DNA of 64,000 bases, taken from positions 62,001-126,000 of the forward strand of contig NZ_AUIT01000001.1 in the NCBI RefSeq assembly GCF_000423845.1, written 5' to 3'. This document shows positions 1 to 8,170 of this stretch, in pieces. Position 1 is the first letter of the stretch. Every line of letters starts with the position of its first letter. The notes below the pieces were generated by a model. That model was not told the origin of the DNA and did no database searches. It saw only the letters and a list, made by a program, of their open reading frames with translations. A program made the position numbers and the translations under genes. The DNA is from Thermodesulfobacterium hveragerdense DSM 12571. GTDB lineage: Bacteria; Desulfobacterota; Thermodesulfobacteria; Thermodesulfobacteriales; Thermodesulfobacteriaceae.

Positions 1-298
1 GAAAAAGTTTAAACCTAAAAATTTTTGATAGAGATAAAAAAGCAGTAGCTTCAGGAGCCTTCAATTCATAATATCTATTTTTAAACGTAAAATCTTCAAT
101 CCTTACCTTTCCTTCAAAAAGCTCTATCTTTATTTCTTTGTAGTTTATATCTATCTTCTGGGTATTTTTTAAAAAGTTGATCAGAGGTCCTTTAATCCAG
201 GGACGATTAAGAAAAAAATCTATGTTCACTACACATAAAAATAACAAAGAAAAGACAAAAACAAGCAAAAGAAAGGTAAAACGAATTTTTTTCACCAT
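1..298 (-). CDS. N-terminal part of a membrane-anchored, AsmA-like protein (partial)
   Basis: An open frame runs from an ATG at 298-296 to the left edge of the window, so about 99 N-terminal residues are visible and the C-terminus is missing. The start is basic (MVKKIRF) and is followed by one hydrophobic segment (about residues 8-25), as in a signal anchor. The next stretch alternates short beta-like segments (INYKEIKIELFEGKVRIEDF, then KAPEA), a pattern typical of the beginning of AsmA/DUF748-type envelope proteins. It lies 45 nt downstream of pdxA on the same strand and is probably the last gene of the grpE-dnaK-pdxA unit. The family assignment is an inference from a short fragment; the open frame itself is clear. 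Confidence 0.55.
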   Translation of the reverse strand, partial: MVKKIRFTFLLLVFVFSLLFLCVVNIDFFLNRPWIKGPLINFLKNTQKIDINYKEIKIELFEGKVRIEDFTFKNRYYELKAPEATAFLSLSKIFRFKLF

Positions 299-343
299 TG
301 TTTATGGATTTTAACCCTAAAAGGTCAAAAAATCAAGAAAAGT

Positions 344-1291
344 TTAGACTTGGGTAAGTTTATAAGCTAAGTGTATTGCCTGAATAAAACTTGATGGGTT
401 AGCAACACCTTTTGTTGCTATATCATAAGCTGTGCCATGACAAGGAGAAGTTCTTATTACTGGAAGTCCTAAGGTTATATTGACTCCGTCTTCAAAATGT
501 ATAAGTTTAAAAGGAGCAAGTCCTTGATCGTGATACATAGCAACTACCAAATCATAACGTCCCTGATAAGCCCAGAAAAAAATACTATCTGCAGGATAAG
601 GGCCATATACCGGAAGACCCGCCTTTTGACAAAGGTTTATGGCCTCTTTTAAAACGGTCTCCTCCTCTTTACCTATAAGGCCTCCTTCTCCTGCATGGGG
701 GTTAACCCCACAAAGGGCGATTTTTGGATTTAATACTTTAAGTTTTATTAAAAATTCAAAGGAAAGCTTAGCTGTAGCAAAAACTTTGTCTGCGGTTATC
801 TTTTCTGGGACCTCTTTTAGAGGAATATGTGTAGTAACCAGCGATACTTTTAATCTTTCTCCATAAAAACTCATCACAAAATCTTTAACCCCAAGCTCTT
901 GAGCCAGCCATTCTGTATGTCCCTTATATTTAATACCAACCTTTTCTAAACCTTCTTTACTTATAGGTCCGGTAACCATCGCCTTTATTTTCCCTTTTTT
1001 AGCAAGGTCTATGGCTTTTTGTACAAAAAGTCCCATTGCCTGGAATCCTTCAACCGAGGGTTCCCCGGGCTTTACCTCTATTTCGGTAAGAGATAGAATT
1101 TCTACCTCAAGAGGGATTTTAATCCCTAACCATTTAGCCCTTTGTTCTAAAACCCGAGCGTCTCCGATAACCAAAAGAGAGGATAAAACCTCAGGAAATT
1201 TCTCTTGAAAATGTTGAAGTGATTTAAGGATTACTTCTGTACCTATCCCTGCAGGACACCCTAAGGTAATACCTATTTTATTTTCTATCAA
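344..1291 (-). CDS. pdxA: 4-hydroxythreonine-4-phosphate dehydrogenase PdxA
   Basis: NAD-dependent oxidation of 4-phosphohydroxy-L-threonine in DXP-dependent pyridoxal phosphate synthesis, a cytosolic metal-dependent dimer. The length (315 aa) is normal for the family. Visible motifs are GHTEWLA (124-130), NPHAGEGG (197-204), YHDQGLAPFK (253-262) and a GLPVIRTSPCHGTA block (275-288). The family's three metal-binding histidines fit H155, H199 and H254. The start is a TTG at 1291, supported by a strong Shine-Dalgarno (AAGGAGGT) six bases upstream. It follows dnaK at 48 nt with a long hairpin in between. Co-transcription with chaperone genes is unusual but fits the dense gene packing here. Confidence 0.95.
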   Translation of the reverse strand: MIENKIGITLGCPAGIGTEVILKSLQHFQEKFPEVLSSLLVIGDARVLEQRAKWLGIKIPLEVEILSLTEIEVKPGEPSVEGFQAMGLFVQKAIDLAKKGKIKAMVTGPISKEGLEKVGIKYKGHTEWLAQELGVKDFVMSFYGERLKVSLVTTHIPLKEVPEKITADKVFATAKLSFEFLIKLKVLNPKIALCGVNPHAGEGGLIGKEEETVLKEAINLCQKAGLPVYGPYPADSIFFWAYQGRYDLVVAMYHDQGLAPFKLIHFEDGVNITLGLPVIRTSPCHGTAYDIATKGVANPSSFIQAIHLAYKLTQV

Positions 1292-1301
1292 AAGAGACCT
1301 C

Positions 1302-1338
1302 CTTGGGAAAGGAGGCTAAAAAACCCCCTTTTCCCAAG
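1302..1338 (-). other. long hairpin between dnaK stop and pdxA ribosome site
   Basis: Read on the minus strand, the bases right after the dnaK stop form a 9-bp arm (CTTGGGAAA with TTTCCCAAG). After one bulged A it continues with five more pairs (GGGGG against CCTCC, one G-T) around a TTTTTTAG loop. The 3' arm runs into the pdxA Shine-Dalgarno. There is no T-run after the stem, so it is not a standard intrinsic terminator. It may stabilise or process the grpE-dnaK message, or limit pdxA translation. The function is inferred; the pairing is directly visible. Confidence 0.6.
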
Positions 1339-1339
1339 T

Positions 1340-3247
1340 TTATTTCATTTCTTCAAAATCAGCGTCTATCACATCATCTCCGCCTTTTTTCTGAGAACCT
1401 TCTTGAGAAAACTTTTGTTCTTGAGACGTAGAAGAAGCCTTTTCTCTGTAAAGCATCTCTGCAAGTTTATAAGAAGCCTGAGTTAATTCATCGCTTGCCT
1501 TTCTTATTTCGTTTATGTCCTCTCCTTCCATAGCCTTCCTTAGTTGGGCTATTTTTTCTTCTACCTCTTTTTTAAGAGGCTCTGAGACTTTATCTCCTAA
1601 TTCTCTTAAGGTTTTTTCTACAGAATAAATAAGGCTGTCTGCCTGGTTTCGGGCTTCGGCAAGATCCTTTTTTCTTCTATCTTCTTCAGCAAACTGTTCT
1701 GCCTCTTTAATAATCTTCTGGATTTCATCTTCACTTAACCCTGAAGTAGGTCTCACTACGATAGACTGTTCTTTCCCGGTGCCTAAGTCTTTAGCAGTAA
1801 CATGTAAGATCCCATCTGCGTCTATGTCAAAAGTAACCTCTATCTGAGGTACCCCTCTTGGAGCAGGAGGTATGCCTACCAGGTCAAACTTTGCAATACT
1901 CTTGTTGTCTTTAGCCAGAGGTCTTTCTCCTTGCAAAACATGGATGGTAACTGCTGTCTGATTATCGGTAGCTGTGGTAAAAATCTGACTCTTTCTGGTA
2001 GGTATGGTGGTGCCTCTTGGTATGATAACCGTAAAAACACCTCCCAAGGTTTCAATTCCCAAGGAAAGAGGAGTTACGTCTAAAAGAAGCACATCCTTTA
2101 CCTCTCCTTTTAACACCCCAGCCTGAATGGCAGCACCCATAGCCACCACTTCATCTGGGTTAACACCTTTCACCGGCTCTTTTCCAAAGATTTCTTTTAC
2201 CTTTTGTTGAACCCTTGGCATACGGGTCATACCACCAACTAAGATAACCTCACTTATATCCTTTGGAGTGATTCCTGCATCTTTCATGGCAATACGACAG
2301 GGTTCTTCTAACCTTTCTATCAAGTCTTCTACTAAACTTTCAAGCTTTGCTCTGGTTAACTTCATTACCAAATGTTTAGGTCCTGAGGCATCAGCGGTAA
2401 TAAAAGGAAGGTTTATCTCAGTCTCTAAGGTGCTTGAAAGCTCAATTTTAGCCTTCTCAGCCGCTTCTTTTAACCTCTGTAAAGCCATCTTATCTTGTCT
2501 TAAGTCTATTCCATGCTCTTTTTTAAACTCTTCTGCAATATAGTCTACTATTCGCATATCAAAATCTTCACCACCTAAAAAGGTATCTCCAGAAGTGGAC
2601 TTAACTTCAAATACACCATCTCCTATTTCTAAGATAGAGATATCAAACGTTCCTCCTCCAAGGTCAAAAACAGCAATCAACCCTTCCTTTTTCTTTTCAA
2701 GCCCGTAAGCTAAGCAAGCAGCCGTAGGCTCGTTGATAATTCTGATAACGTTTAAACCGGCGATCCTGCCTGCGTCTTTGGTTGCCTGTCTCTGACTGTC
2801 ATCAAAATAAGCAGGAACGGTAATTACCACATCTTTTACTTCCTGGCCTAAATACTCTTCTAAATCTTGCTTGATCTTTCTAAGGATCATGGCTGAAATC
2901 TCAGGAGGACTATAACGTTTTCCTCTTATTTCTACATGGGCGTCTCCGTTAGGTGCTTCTACTATCTTATAAGGAACCTTTTTCTTCCATTCCTGTACTA
3001 CCGGATCGTTAAACTTTCTACCCATCAATCTCTTAATTCCAAAAATGGTGTTTTCTGCATTGATGATGGCCTGCCTTTTAGCAGGAAGGCCAACCAATAT
3101 CTCTCCGTTTTCTTGAAAGGCTACCACCGAAGGTGTAGTCCTTGTTCCTTCTCTGTTAGGAATTACCTTAGGCTCACCACCCTCAAATATGGCTACACAA
3201 GAGTTAGTAGTTCCAAGGTCAATACCTACTATAGGTACTTTGCTCAT
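1340..3247 (-). CDS. dnaK: chaperone protein DnaK (Hsp70)
   Basis: ATP-dependent Hsp70 chaperone, 635 aa, full length. The nucleotide-binding domain starts with [20 protein letters not shown], and [18 protein letters not shown] and [14 protein letters not shown] are present. The substrate-binding domain starts near residue 390, after the linker-like [20 protein letters not shown] helical lid and a short tail ending in [11 protein letters not shown] follow. The start ATG has GAGGGAGGG upstream. It lies 22 nt after grpE on the same strand, and pdxA follows. DnaJ and HrcA are not in this window. I saw no CIRCE operator upstream of grpE, so heat-shock control here is not HrcA/CIRCE by inspection. 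Confidence 0.99.
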   Translation of the reverse strand: MSKVPIVGIDLGTTNSCVAIFEGGEPKVIPNREGTRTTPSVVAFQENGEILVGLPAKRQAIINAENTIFGIKRLMGRKFNDPVVQEWKKKVPYKIVEAPNGDAHVEIRGKRYSPPEISAMILRKIKQDLEEYLGQEVKDVVITVPAYFDDSQRQATKDAGRIAGLNVIRIINEPTAACLAYGLEKKKEGLIAVFDLGGGTFDISILEIGDGVFEVKSTSGDTFLGGEDFDMRIVDYIAEEFKKEHGIDLRQDKMALQRLKEAAEKAKIELSSTLETEINLPFITADASGPKHLVMKLTRAKLESLVEDLIERLEEPCRIAMKDAGITPKDISEVILVGGMTRMPRVQQKVKEIFGKEPVKGVNPDEVVAMGAAIQAGVLKGEVKDVLLLDVTPLSLGIETLGGVFTVIIPRGTTIPTRKSQIFTTATDNQTAVTIHVLQGERPLAKDNKSIAKFDLVGIPPAPRGVPQIEVTFDIDADGILHVTAKDLGTGKEQSIVVRPTSGLSEDEIQKIIKEAEQFAEEDRRKKDLAEARNQADSLIYSVEKTLRELGDKVSEPLKKEVEEKIAQLRKAMEGEDINEIRKASDELTQASYKLAEMLYREKASSTSQEQKFSQEGSQKKGGDDVIDADFEEMK

Positions 3248-3269
3248 TTTTCAACCCTCCCTCTAATTT

Positions 3270-3851
3270 TTATTCGTTTTCTACTATGTTTTCTTCTTCT
3301 GTTTCTTTGAGGCTCTCTTCAGAAGGCTTTTGTTCCTCCTTTTTCCCCATACACACACAAACCAAAGCCGGTCTTATTAACCTATCATGCAAGGCATAAC
3401 CTTTCTGATATACCTTGGTGATACCTCCAGAAGGAACCTCCGGATGAAACTCTGTAGAAAGAGCTTCATGGTAAAAAGGATGAAAAGGCTCTCCTACAGC
3501 TGGAGCTACCTGCTTTAGCCCAAATTTTTCAAGGGTAGAAACTAAAGATCTAAAGGTTAACTCAACCCCTTGTTTTAAGGCCTCTATGTTTTGAGTAGTA
3601 GAAAAAGCCTCTAACGCCCTTTCTAAATTATCTATAGCAGGTAATATCTCTTTAAAAAAGTTTTCCAAAGCAAACTTATAATACTCTTCTTTTTCTCTTT
3701 TAAAACTTTTCTTTAGATTTTCTATCTCAGCCGCATACCTTAAGGCTAAATCTTTCCAGTATTTAATCTCCTCTTCCTCTTTAGCCTTAATTTCTTGTTG
3801 AGTTTCACGATTTTCCTCTAAATTATGTTCTTTTTCTTTAACCTCTTCCAT
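3270..3851 (-). CDS. grpE: nucleotide exchange factor GrpE
   Basis: Co-chaperone that releases ADP from DnaK; 193 aa. The N-terminal 35 residues are very acidic and Glu/Lys-rich. A long helix follows (ALRYAAEIENLKKSFKREKE), which forms the GrpE dimer coiled coil. The C-terminal beta domain carries the signatures FHPFYHEALS and VYQKGYALHDRLIRPALVCV. The tail is again Glu-rich. The ATG at 3851 is preceded by GGGAGGTG. It is the first gene of the grpE-dnaK-pdxA unit and is divergent from nadC across about 100 nt, so its promoter must lie in 3852-3954. Confidence 0.98.
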   Translation of the reverse strand: MEEVKEKEHNLEENRETQQEIKAKEEEEIKYWKDLALRYAAEIENLKKSFKREKEEYYKFALENFFKEILPAIDNLERALEAFSTTQNIEALKQGVELTFRSLVSTLEKFGLKQVAPAVGEPFHPFYHEALSTEFHPEVPSGGITKVYQKGYALHDRLIRPALVCVCMGKKEEQKPSEESLKETEEENIVENE

Positions 3852-3879
3852 ATAAGCTCACCTCCCAAACTTAGCACCC

Positions 3880-3907
3880 TTTACATCTTACCGTTTTAAG
3901 TTATGAT
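3880..3907 (+). promoter_or_regulatory. sigma-70-type promoter for nadC
   Basis: TTTACA (3880-3885), a 16-base spacer and TATGAT (3902-3907) lie 48 bases before the nadC ATG, in the divergent grpE/nadC gap. The match to TTGACA/TATAAT is good (5/6 in each box). No operator-like palindrome is obvious around it. The prediction is by inspection only. Confidence 0.5.
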
Positions 3908-3954
3908 AAAAATTAAGACTTTTATTTAATTTTTCCAGAGTATTAAACCAAAAA

Positions 3955-4800
3955 ATGCTTGAAAAATGGAAAATTAGAAATATTTTGGCCCAAGCTTTTG
4001 AGGAAGATATACCTTTTTATGATGTAACCACAGAACTGGTGGTCAAAGAAGACCCTATAGTAAAAGCTTATTTTTTAGCTAAAGAACCTATGGTAGTATG
4101 TGGTACGTTGGTGGTAGAGGAAGGGTTTGCCTTTATCGACCCAGAAATAAAAATCTCTTGGCACTACCACGACGGTCAAGAAATAAAACCCTATACTAAA
4201 ATAGGAATGGTAGAAGGTAGGGTAAAAAGTATACTTAAAGCAGAAAGGGTGGTTCTTAACCTTTTTCAACATCTTTCTGGGATTGCCACTTATACCCGAA
4301 AGATGGTAAAAAAACTTAACCCATATAAAACCATCCTGCTTGATACCAGAAAAACCCTTCCTGGCTTAAAGGTTTTACAAAAATATGCGGTTAAAGTGGG
4401 AGGAGCACAAAATCATCGTTTTTCTCTTTCTGATGGTATCCTCATAAAGGATAATCATATCAAGGTTTTAGGAGGAATAGAAAAAATCCCTCAAGTACTT
4501 AAAACTTTACCTCATTACCTAAAAATAGAGATAGAGGTAAAATCTTTAGAAGAGTTAGAGTTTTTATTAAAAGCCAAAGCACCTATAGATGTAGTTCTTT
4601 TAGATAACTTTACCCCAGAAAACGTGCAGAAAGCAAAAGATCTTATCAACCATTACAACCCTAATCTTAAAATAGAAGTCTCTGGTGGGATTAATTTAGA
4701 TAACATAGAGTATTTTGCCAAACTTGAGGTTGATTATCTCTCTTCTGGGAGCTTAACCCATTCGGTTAGAGCAGTAGACATTAGCTTAAAAATAGAATAG
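3955..4800 (+). CDS. nadC: nicotinate-nucleotide pyrophosphorylase (quinolinate phosphoribosyltransferase)
   Basis: Converts quinolinate and PRPP to nicotinate mononucleotide, CO2 and PPi in de novo NAD synthesis. The length (281 aa) is typical. Motifs seen are the ERVVLNLFQHLSGIAT helix (97-112), DTRKTLPGL (130-138), GGAQNHRF (149-156) and IKDNH (164-168). The C-terminal barrel part contains VLLDNFTPE and the phosphate-binding VSGGINLDNI. It is transcribed alone, divergent from grpE, and ends at a hairpin shared with the convergent ppaC. nadA and nadB are not in the window. Confidence 0.97.
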   Translation: MLEKWKIRNILAQAFEEDIPFYDVTTELVVKEDPIVKAYFLAKEPMVVCGTLVVEEGFAFIDPEIKISWHYHDGQEIKPYTKIGMVEGRVKSILKAERVVLNLFQHLSGIATYTRKMVKKLNPYKTILLDTRKTLPGLKVLQKYAVKVGGAQNHRFSLSDGILIKDNHIKVLGGIEKIPQVLKTLPHYLKIEIEVKSLEELEFLLKAKAPIDVVLLDNFTPENVQKAKDLINHYNPNLKIEVSGGINLDNIEYFAKLEVDYLSSGSLTHSVRAVDISLKIE

Positions 4801-4801
4801 A

Positions 4802-4821
4802 GGGAGGGAAGAAACCCTCCC
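4802..4821. terminator. bidirectional hairpin terminator between nadC and ppaC
   Basis: GGGAGGG (4802-4808) pairs with CCCTCCC (4815-4821) around a six-base loop, exactly between the convergent stops of nadC and ppaC. The + side is followed by a modest T-rich run (TTGGTATCATTTT), and the minus side by TCTATTCTATTTTT. It can serve both genes. Confidence 0.65.
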
Positions 4822-4833
4822 CTTGGTATCATT

Positions 4834-5796
4834 TTAAAGGTTAGCGAAAGTCTTTTCTAAAGGTGGTACCACTTCTTTCTTTCTACTCATAACCCCTGGC
4901 AACCAAACGCTTTTTCCTTCTAATTTCTTTCCAAAAGTAATCTCGACGATCTTTGGTTCGTCTGTGATAACCATCAACTCGGTGCCTTCCTTCATGATGT
5001 CTGTTAACATCAACACCACAGAATGATAAGCCCCTTCCACCTTAATCTTGTTAAGTTCATCATAGATTTCATCAAACCTGTTTTCTACGGTTTTTAAGTC
5101 GATCAACTCGATCTGACCTACTCCAACCTTTTTACCACTCATGTTGTAGTCTTTGAAGTCTCTCATGATGATGTCTTTGGCAGACATTCCAGAAACATCA
5201 GAAAGTTTGGATTTTACCTCTACACCAAAGTTTATAATGTCGTCTATCCCGGCGATCTTAGCCAAAGCTTCAGCTGCTTCTTTGTCAGCCTCAGTGGTGG
5301 TAGCAGATTTAAAAACCACGGTATCGCTTAAGATGGCTGCAAGCATGAGACCAGCCATTTCCTTAGGGATTTCAAGCCCTGTTTTATCAAAGAGAAACTT
5401 CAAAACAGTACCAGTACAACCTACTGGGAAGTTAACAAAAAATATCGGATTAGGAGTGGTTACATCTCCGATTTTGTGGTGGTCGACCACGGCTACTATT
5501 TCAGCCTTGTCTATGTTATCAACACTTTGCACCTTATCAGAATGATCTACTAAAGCAACGGCCTTACCTTCGCCGTCTGTCATAATCTCAGGCACTGCTA
5601 CTCCAAATTTTTCTAAGACAAACTTTGTTTCTGCATTAGGTTCTCCTTGAATGACAGGCACGGCCTCCTTTTCTACCTTCATGATTTTACAGCCTGCTTT
5701 TTTCCAAGCGTTTAAAAGGTAAGCAAACACTATGGCAGAAGCCACAGAATCAGTATCAGGTTTTTTGTGCCCCACTACATAAATTTGATGATGCAT
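4834..5796 (-). CDS. ppaC: manganese-dependent (family II) inorganic pyrophosphatase
   Basis: Hydrolyses pyrophosphate to phosphate. It is a DHH-family metalloenzyme of 320 aa, close to the usual 305-315. Metal ligands fit VGHKKPDTDS (H10, D14, D16) and DHHKIGD (DHH 105-107). The C-terminal DHHA2 domain carries the SRKK motif (GVMSRKKEVVPPLE). No CBS/DRTGG regulatory insert is present, so it is the short constitutive form. The ATG follows AGGAGGTGA. It is a single gene with its own near-consensus promoter upstream. Confidence 0.97.
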   Translation of the reverse strand: MHHQIYVVGHKKPDTDSVASAIVFAYLLNAWKKAGCKIMKVEKEAVPVIQGEPNAETKFVLEKFGVAVPEIMTDGEGKAVALVDHSDKVQSVDNIDKAEIVAVVDHHKIGDVTTPNPIFFVNFPVGCTGTVLKFLFDKTGLEIPKEMAGLMLAAILSDTVVFKSATTTEADKEAAEALAKIAGIDDIINFGVEVKSKLSDVSGMSAKDIIMRDFKDYNMSGKKVGVGQIELIDLKTVENRFDEIYDELNKIKVEGAYHSVVLMLTDIMKEGTELMVITDEPKIVEITFGKKLEGKSVWLPGVMSRKKEVVPPLEKTFANL

Positions 5797-5839
5797 AAGG
5801 TCACCTCCTAAAAATTTATTTTTGAATTTTAAATAAACT

Positions 5840-5866
5840 ATTATACTAATTTTTCCGTCTTGTCAA
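5840..5866 (-). promoter_or_regulatory. near-consensus sigma-70 promoter for ppaC
   Basis: On the minus strand TTGACA (5866-5861) and TATAAT (5845-5840) are both perfect, separated by 15 bases, which is slightly short. The ATG of ppaC is 44 bases downstream of the -10 box. Two perfect hexamers suggest strong constitutive expression, fitting a pyrophosphatase. Confidence 0.6.
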
Positions 5867-5927
5867 CCCTAAAAATTAACTATATAATTTTAAAATTAAA
5901 AAAAATCTGTTCCCAAAGGGGAAATTT

Positions 5928-5954
5928 TAAAGTTTTTTGGAATCTTTCCGATTT
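5928..5954 (+). promoter_or_regulatory. sigma-28 (FliA)-type promoter for the PilZ-motA-motB unit
   Basis: TAAAGTTT (5928-5935) is an exact match to the flagellar sigma-28 -35 box. After exactly 11 bases comes TCCGATTT (5947-5954), which keeps the CCGAT core of the GCCGATAA -10 box. The next gene starts at 5983. Box sequence, spacing and the identity of the downstream motility genes all agree. FliA itself is not in the window. Confidence 0.7.
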
Positions 5955-5982
5955 ATTTTATAAAATCTCTTTCAGAGGATTT

Positions 5983-6495
5983 ATGGAGAGAGAAGCCGTA
6001 AGAATAGATGTAATAATTCCTTTAGAGGTGACCAAGTTAGACCCCTCTGAGATAGAAAACAGAATAGCCCATGTGGTAGGAGATACCTCTATTTTTTCCT
6101 ACATTCCTATTAAAGATACGATAGATGAAGCGTTAAACTCTTGGTTAAAGCTAATCAACGCAAAACTTGATTACCTTATCAACCTTATGTCTCGGGAAAA
6201 AGAAGGATTTAACAACCTTCCTTATAAAAAAGTAAACTTAAGTGAAAAAGGCCTAAGGTTTATCAGCCAAGACCCTTTTGAGATAAACGATTTTGTAGAA
6301 GTAAAAACAGTATTAGACCTTTATCAGCCTGTAGGTTTTTATCTTTATGGCAAGGTAGTCAGATGTAAACCTGTAGAGGGAAAGTTTGAAGTAGCTGTTG
6401 AGTTTGTAAACCTTAACAAAACCATCAGAGAAAAAATCAGTTTTTTTATCCTGCAAAAGGAAAGGGAAATCATCAGAGAGATGAGGGAAATCTAA
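5983..6495 (+). CDS. PilZ-domain protein upstream of motAB (possible flagellar brake)
   Basis: 170 aa, cytosolic. The C-terminal half carries the PilZ signature NLSEKG (85-90, the [D/N]xSxxG motif) in a beta-rich domain (FVEVKTVLDL, FYLYGKVVRCKP, VAVEFVNL). The usual upstream RxxxR arginine motif is not evident (LPYKKVNLS), so c-di-GMP binding is uncertain. The frame is open from a TTG at 5860, but I chose ATG 5983: an AGAGGA ribosome site lies just before it and the sigma-28-like promoter is inside the longer version. The stop codon abuts the motA ATG. By analogy with YcgR it could tune the stator in response to c-di-GMP; that role is inferred. Confidence 0.75.
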   Translation: MEREAVRIDVIIPLEVTKLDPSEIENRIAHVVGDTSIFSYIPIKDTIDEALNSWLKLINAKLDYLINLMSREKEGFNNLPYKKVNLSEKGLRFISQDPFEINDFVEVKTVLDLYQPVGFYLYGKVVRCKPVEGKFEVAVEFVNLNKTIREKISFFILQKEREIIREMREI

Positions 6496-7353
6496 ATGCC
6501 TTCTATAGTAGGTTTTATTGTAGTCATAGTATGTGTTTTTGGTGGGTATGCCTTAGAACACGGGAATTTTTCAGTTCTTGTACAGCCGGTAGAATGGTTA
6601 ATCATCTTTGGAGCAGCAGGAGGAGCCTTATTAGCAGCTTCAACCCAACCTGCTTTAAAAGGGGTTATCCAATATTCTATCAAAGGACTTACTAAACCCC
6701 AAATTTATGGAAAACAAGATTTTATAGACCTACTGCTTCTTTTAAACGACATTTTTAGAAAAATCAAAAAAGAAGGTTTAATCTCGATCGAGCAGGACAT
6801 TGAAAACCCAGAAGCAAGTAAAATCTTTTCAAGCTATCCTAAGGTTCTTGCTAATCATCACGCCTTAGACTTTATTAGAAACACTTTTCGTTCTATTTTA
6901 ACCACCAACATCACACATTTTGAACTGGAAGCCCTTTTAGAAAATGAGATAGAAATCATCCACCATGAAAATTTAGAACCAGTACACCGTCTTGAAAAAC
7001 TTGCAGACTCTATGCCAGGGTTAGGGTTGGTGGCTGCGGTTTTAGGTATAATTTTAACGATGGGAAAGATTGATGAGCCACCTGAAGTTTTAGGTCATCA
7101 CCTTTCTATAGCTCTTGCAGGTACGTTTATCGGTATCTTAACCTGTTATGGCTTTTTAACCCCTCTTGTCCAAAAATTGGAGTTTTTTTGCAATCAAGAA
7201 AAAGAATATCTTAACGTCATCAAAACCGCTATCGTTTATTTTATAGGAGGAGGAGCCCCTCAGATAGCGGTTGAATTTGCCAGGAGAACCATACCCCCTC
7301 ATATGAGACCATCTTTTGAAGAACTTGAAAACCTTATGAAAGGTAAAAAATAA
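6496..7353 (+). CDS. motA: flagellar motor stator protein MotA
   Basis: Proton-channel stator subunit, 285 aa, similar in length to E. coli MotA (295). Four hydrophobic segments are seen: about residues 2-20 and 33-50, then two more after the large cytoplasmic loop (LGLVAAVLGIILTMG and ALAGTFIGILTCYGF). The channel prolines are kept in DSMPGLGL and FLTPLVQK. The N-terminal block (PVEWLIIFGAAGGAL) is the family signature. The ATG directly follows the PilZ stop, so translation is likely coupled; motB follows after 10 nt. Confidence 0.95.
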   Translation: MPSIVGFIVVIVCVFGGYALEHGNFSVLVQPVEWLIIFGAAGGALLAASTQPALKGVIQYSIKGLTKPQIYGKQDFIDLLLLLNDIFRKIKKEGLISIEQDIENPEASKIFSSYPKVLANHHALDFIRNTFRSILTTNITHFELEALLENEIEIIHHENLEPVHRLEKLADSMPGLGLVAAVLGIILTMGKIDEPPEVLGHHLSIALAGTFIGILTCYGFLTPLVQKLEFFCNQEKEYLNVIKTAIVYFIGGGAPQIAVEFARRTIPPHMRPSFEELENLMKGKK

Positions 7354-7363
7354 CAAATAAACC

Positions 7364-8170
7364 ATGACCACTCCTCCTATAATCATCAAAAAGGTAAAAA
7401 AAGTCGTCGGAGGTCATCATGGAGGTTCCTGGAAGATTGCTTATGCAGACTTTTTAGCAGGGATGATGACCTTTTTTCTTTTGATGTGGCTGGTAAGTAT
7501 CATGGAACCTAAACAGAAGGCTCAGGTTGCAGCCTATTTTAGAAAGTTTAACATTTTTGAAAAGGCTGGTGTAAGTATGCTTATGGAGTATTACCGAAAA
7601 GGCACATTAAAGAGCGAACAGAGTGGAATCATGCCTGAGGCCAAGTTTGACCTAAAAAAAGAAGAAGAAAAGATAAAAAAAATCGTAGAAACAAGGCTAA
7701 AATCTCTTAAAGAACATATTTTAATAGAAACTCAAGAGATTTCAGAAAAAGAAAAAATCATCCGTATAGAAATCGTAGAACTTACCAATCAACCTTTATT
7801 CCAGAGCGGTAGTGCAGAGTTAACCCCTGCTGCTAAGTCTATACTACAAACCTTAGCCCAGGAGTTAAAAGACGTTTCTGCAACCATAACCATAGAAGGA
7901 CATACAGATGCTGTCCCTTCAAGAAGAGGAAAGGTAGGAAACTGGGAACTCTCTACTGCCAGAGCCCTTTCAGCCATGTTAGAGTTAGAAAAAAACGGAG
8001 TACCTCCAGAAAAAATAAAAGAAGTAGTAGGATATGCAGACAACCTACCTTTAATAAAAGATAATCCCTCTGACCCAAGAAACAGAAGGATAAGCTTAGT
8101 CATACATTACCAACCACCTAAAGAAACCTCCCAAGTCCAACCTATCTCCTCTACCAACTCAACTCCTTAG
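7364..8170 (+). CDS. motB: flagellar motor stator protein MotB
   Basis: Stator subunit that anchors MotA to peptidoglycan; 268 aa. The basic N-terminus contains GGHHGGSWKIAYADF followed by one TM helix (LAGMMTFFLLMWLVSIM). D29 fits the essential channel aspartate. A plug/linker region leads to an OmpA-like peptidoglycan-binding domain with FQSGSAELTP, IEGHTDAVP and NRRISLVI. The tail is Pro/Ser/Thr-rich. Its 3' end overlaps der by 12 nt in a tail-to-tail arrangement with no hairpin between them. Confidence 0.96.
   Translation: MTTPPIIIKKVKKVVGGHHGGSWKIAYADFLAGMMTFFLLMWLVSIMEPKQKAQVAAYFRKFNIFEKAGVSMLMEYYRKGTLKSEQSGIMPEAKFDLKKEEEKIKKIVETRLKSLKEHILIETQEISEKEKIIRIEIVELTNQPLFQSGSAELTPAAKSILQTLAQELKDVSATITIEGHTDAVPSRRGKVGNWELSTARALSAMLELEKNGVPPEKIKEVVGYADNLPLIKDNPSDPRNRRISLVIHYQPPKETSQVQPISSTNSTP

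Noticed and set aside
3852..3954. CIRCE operator upstream of grpE (TTAGCACCC seen at 3871)
   Set aside because: The matching GAGTGCTAA half at nine-base spacing is absent.
5860..5982. Longer PilZ protein starting at TTG 5860
   Set aside because: The extension is Lys/Ile/Asn-rich, lacks a ribosome site and contains the sigma-28-like promoter; ATG 5983 is better.
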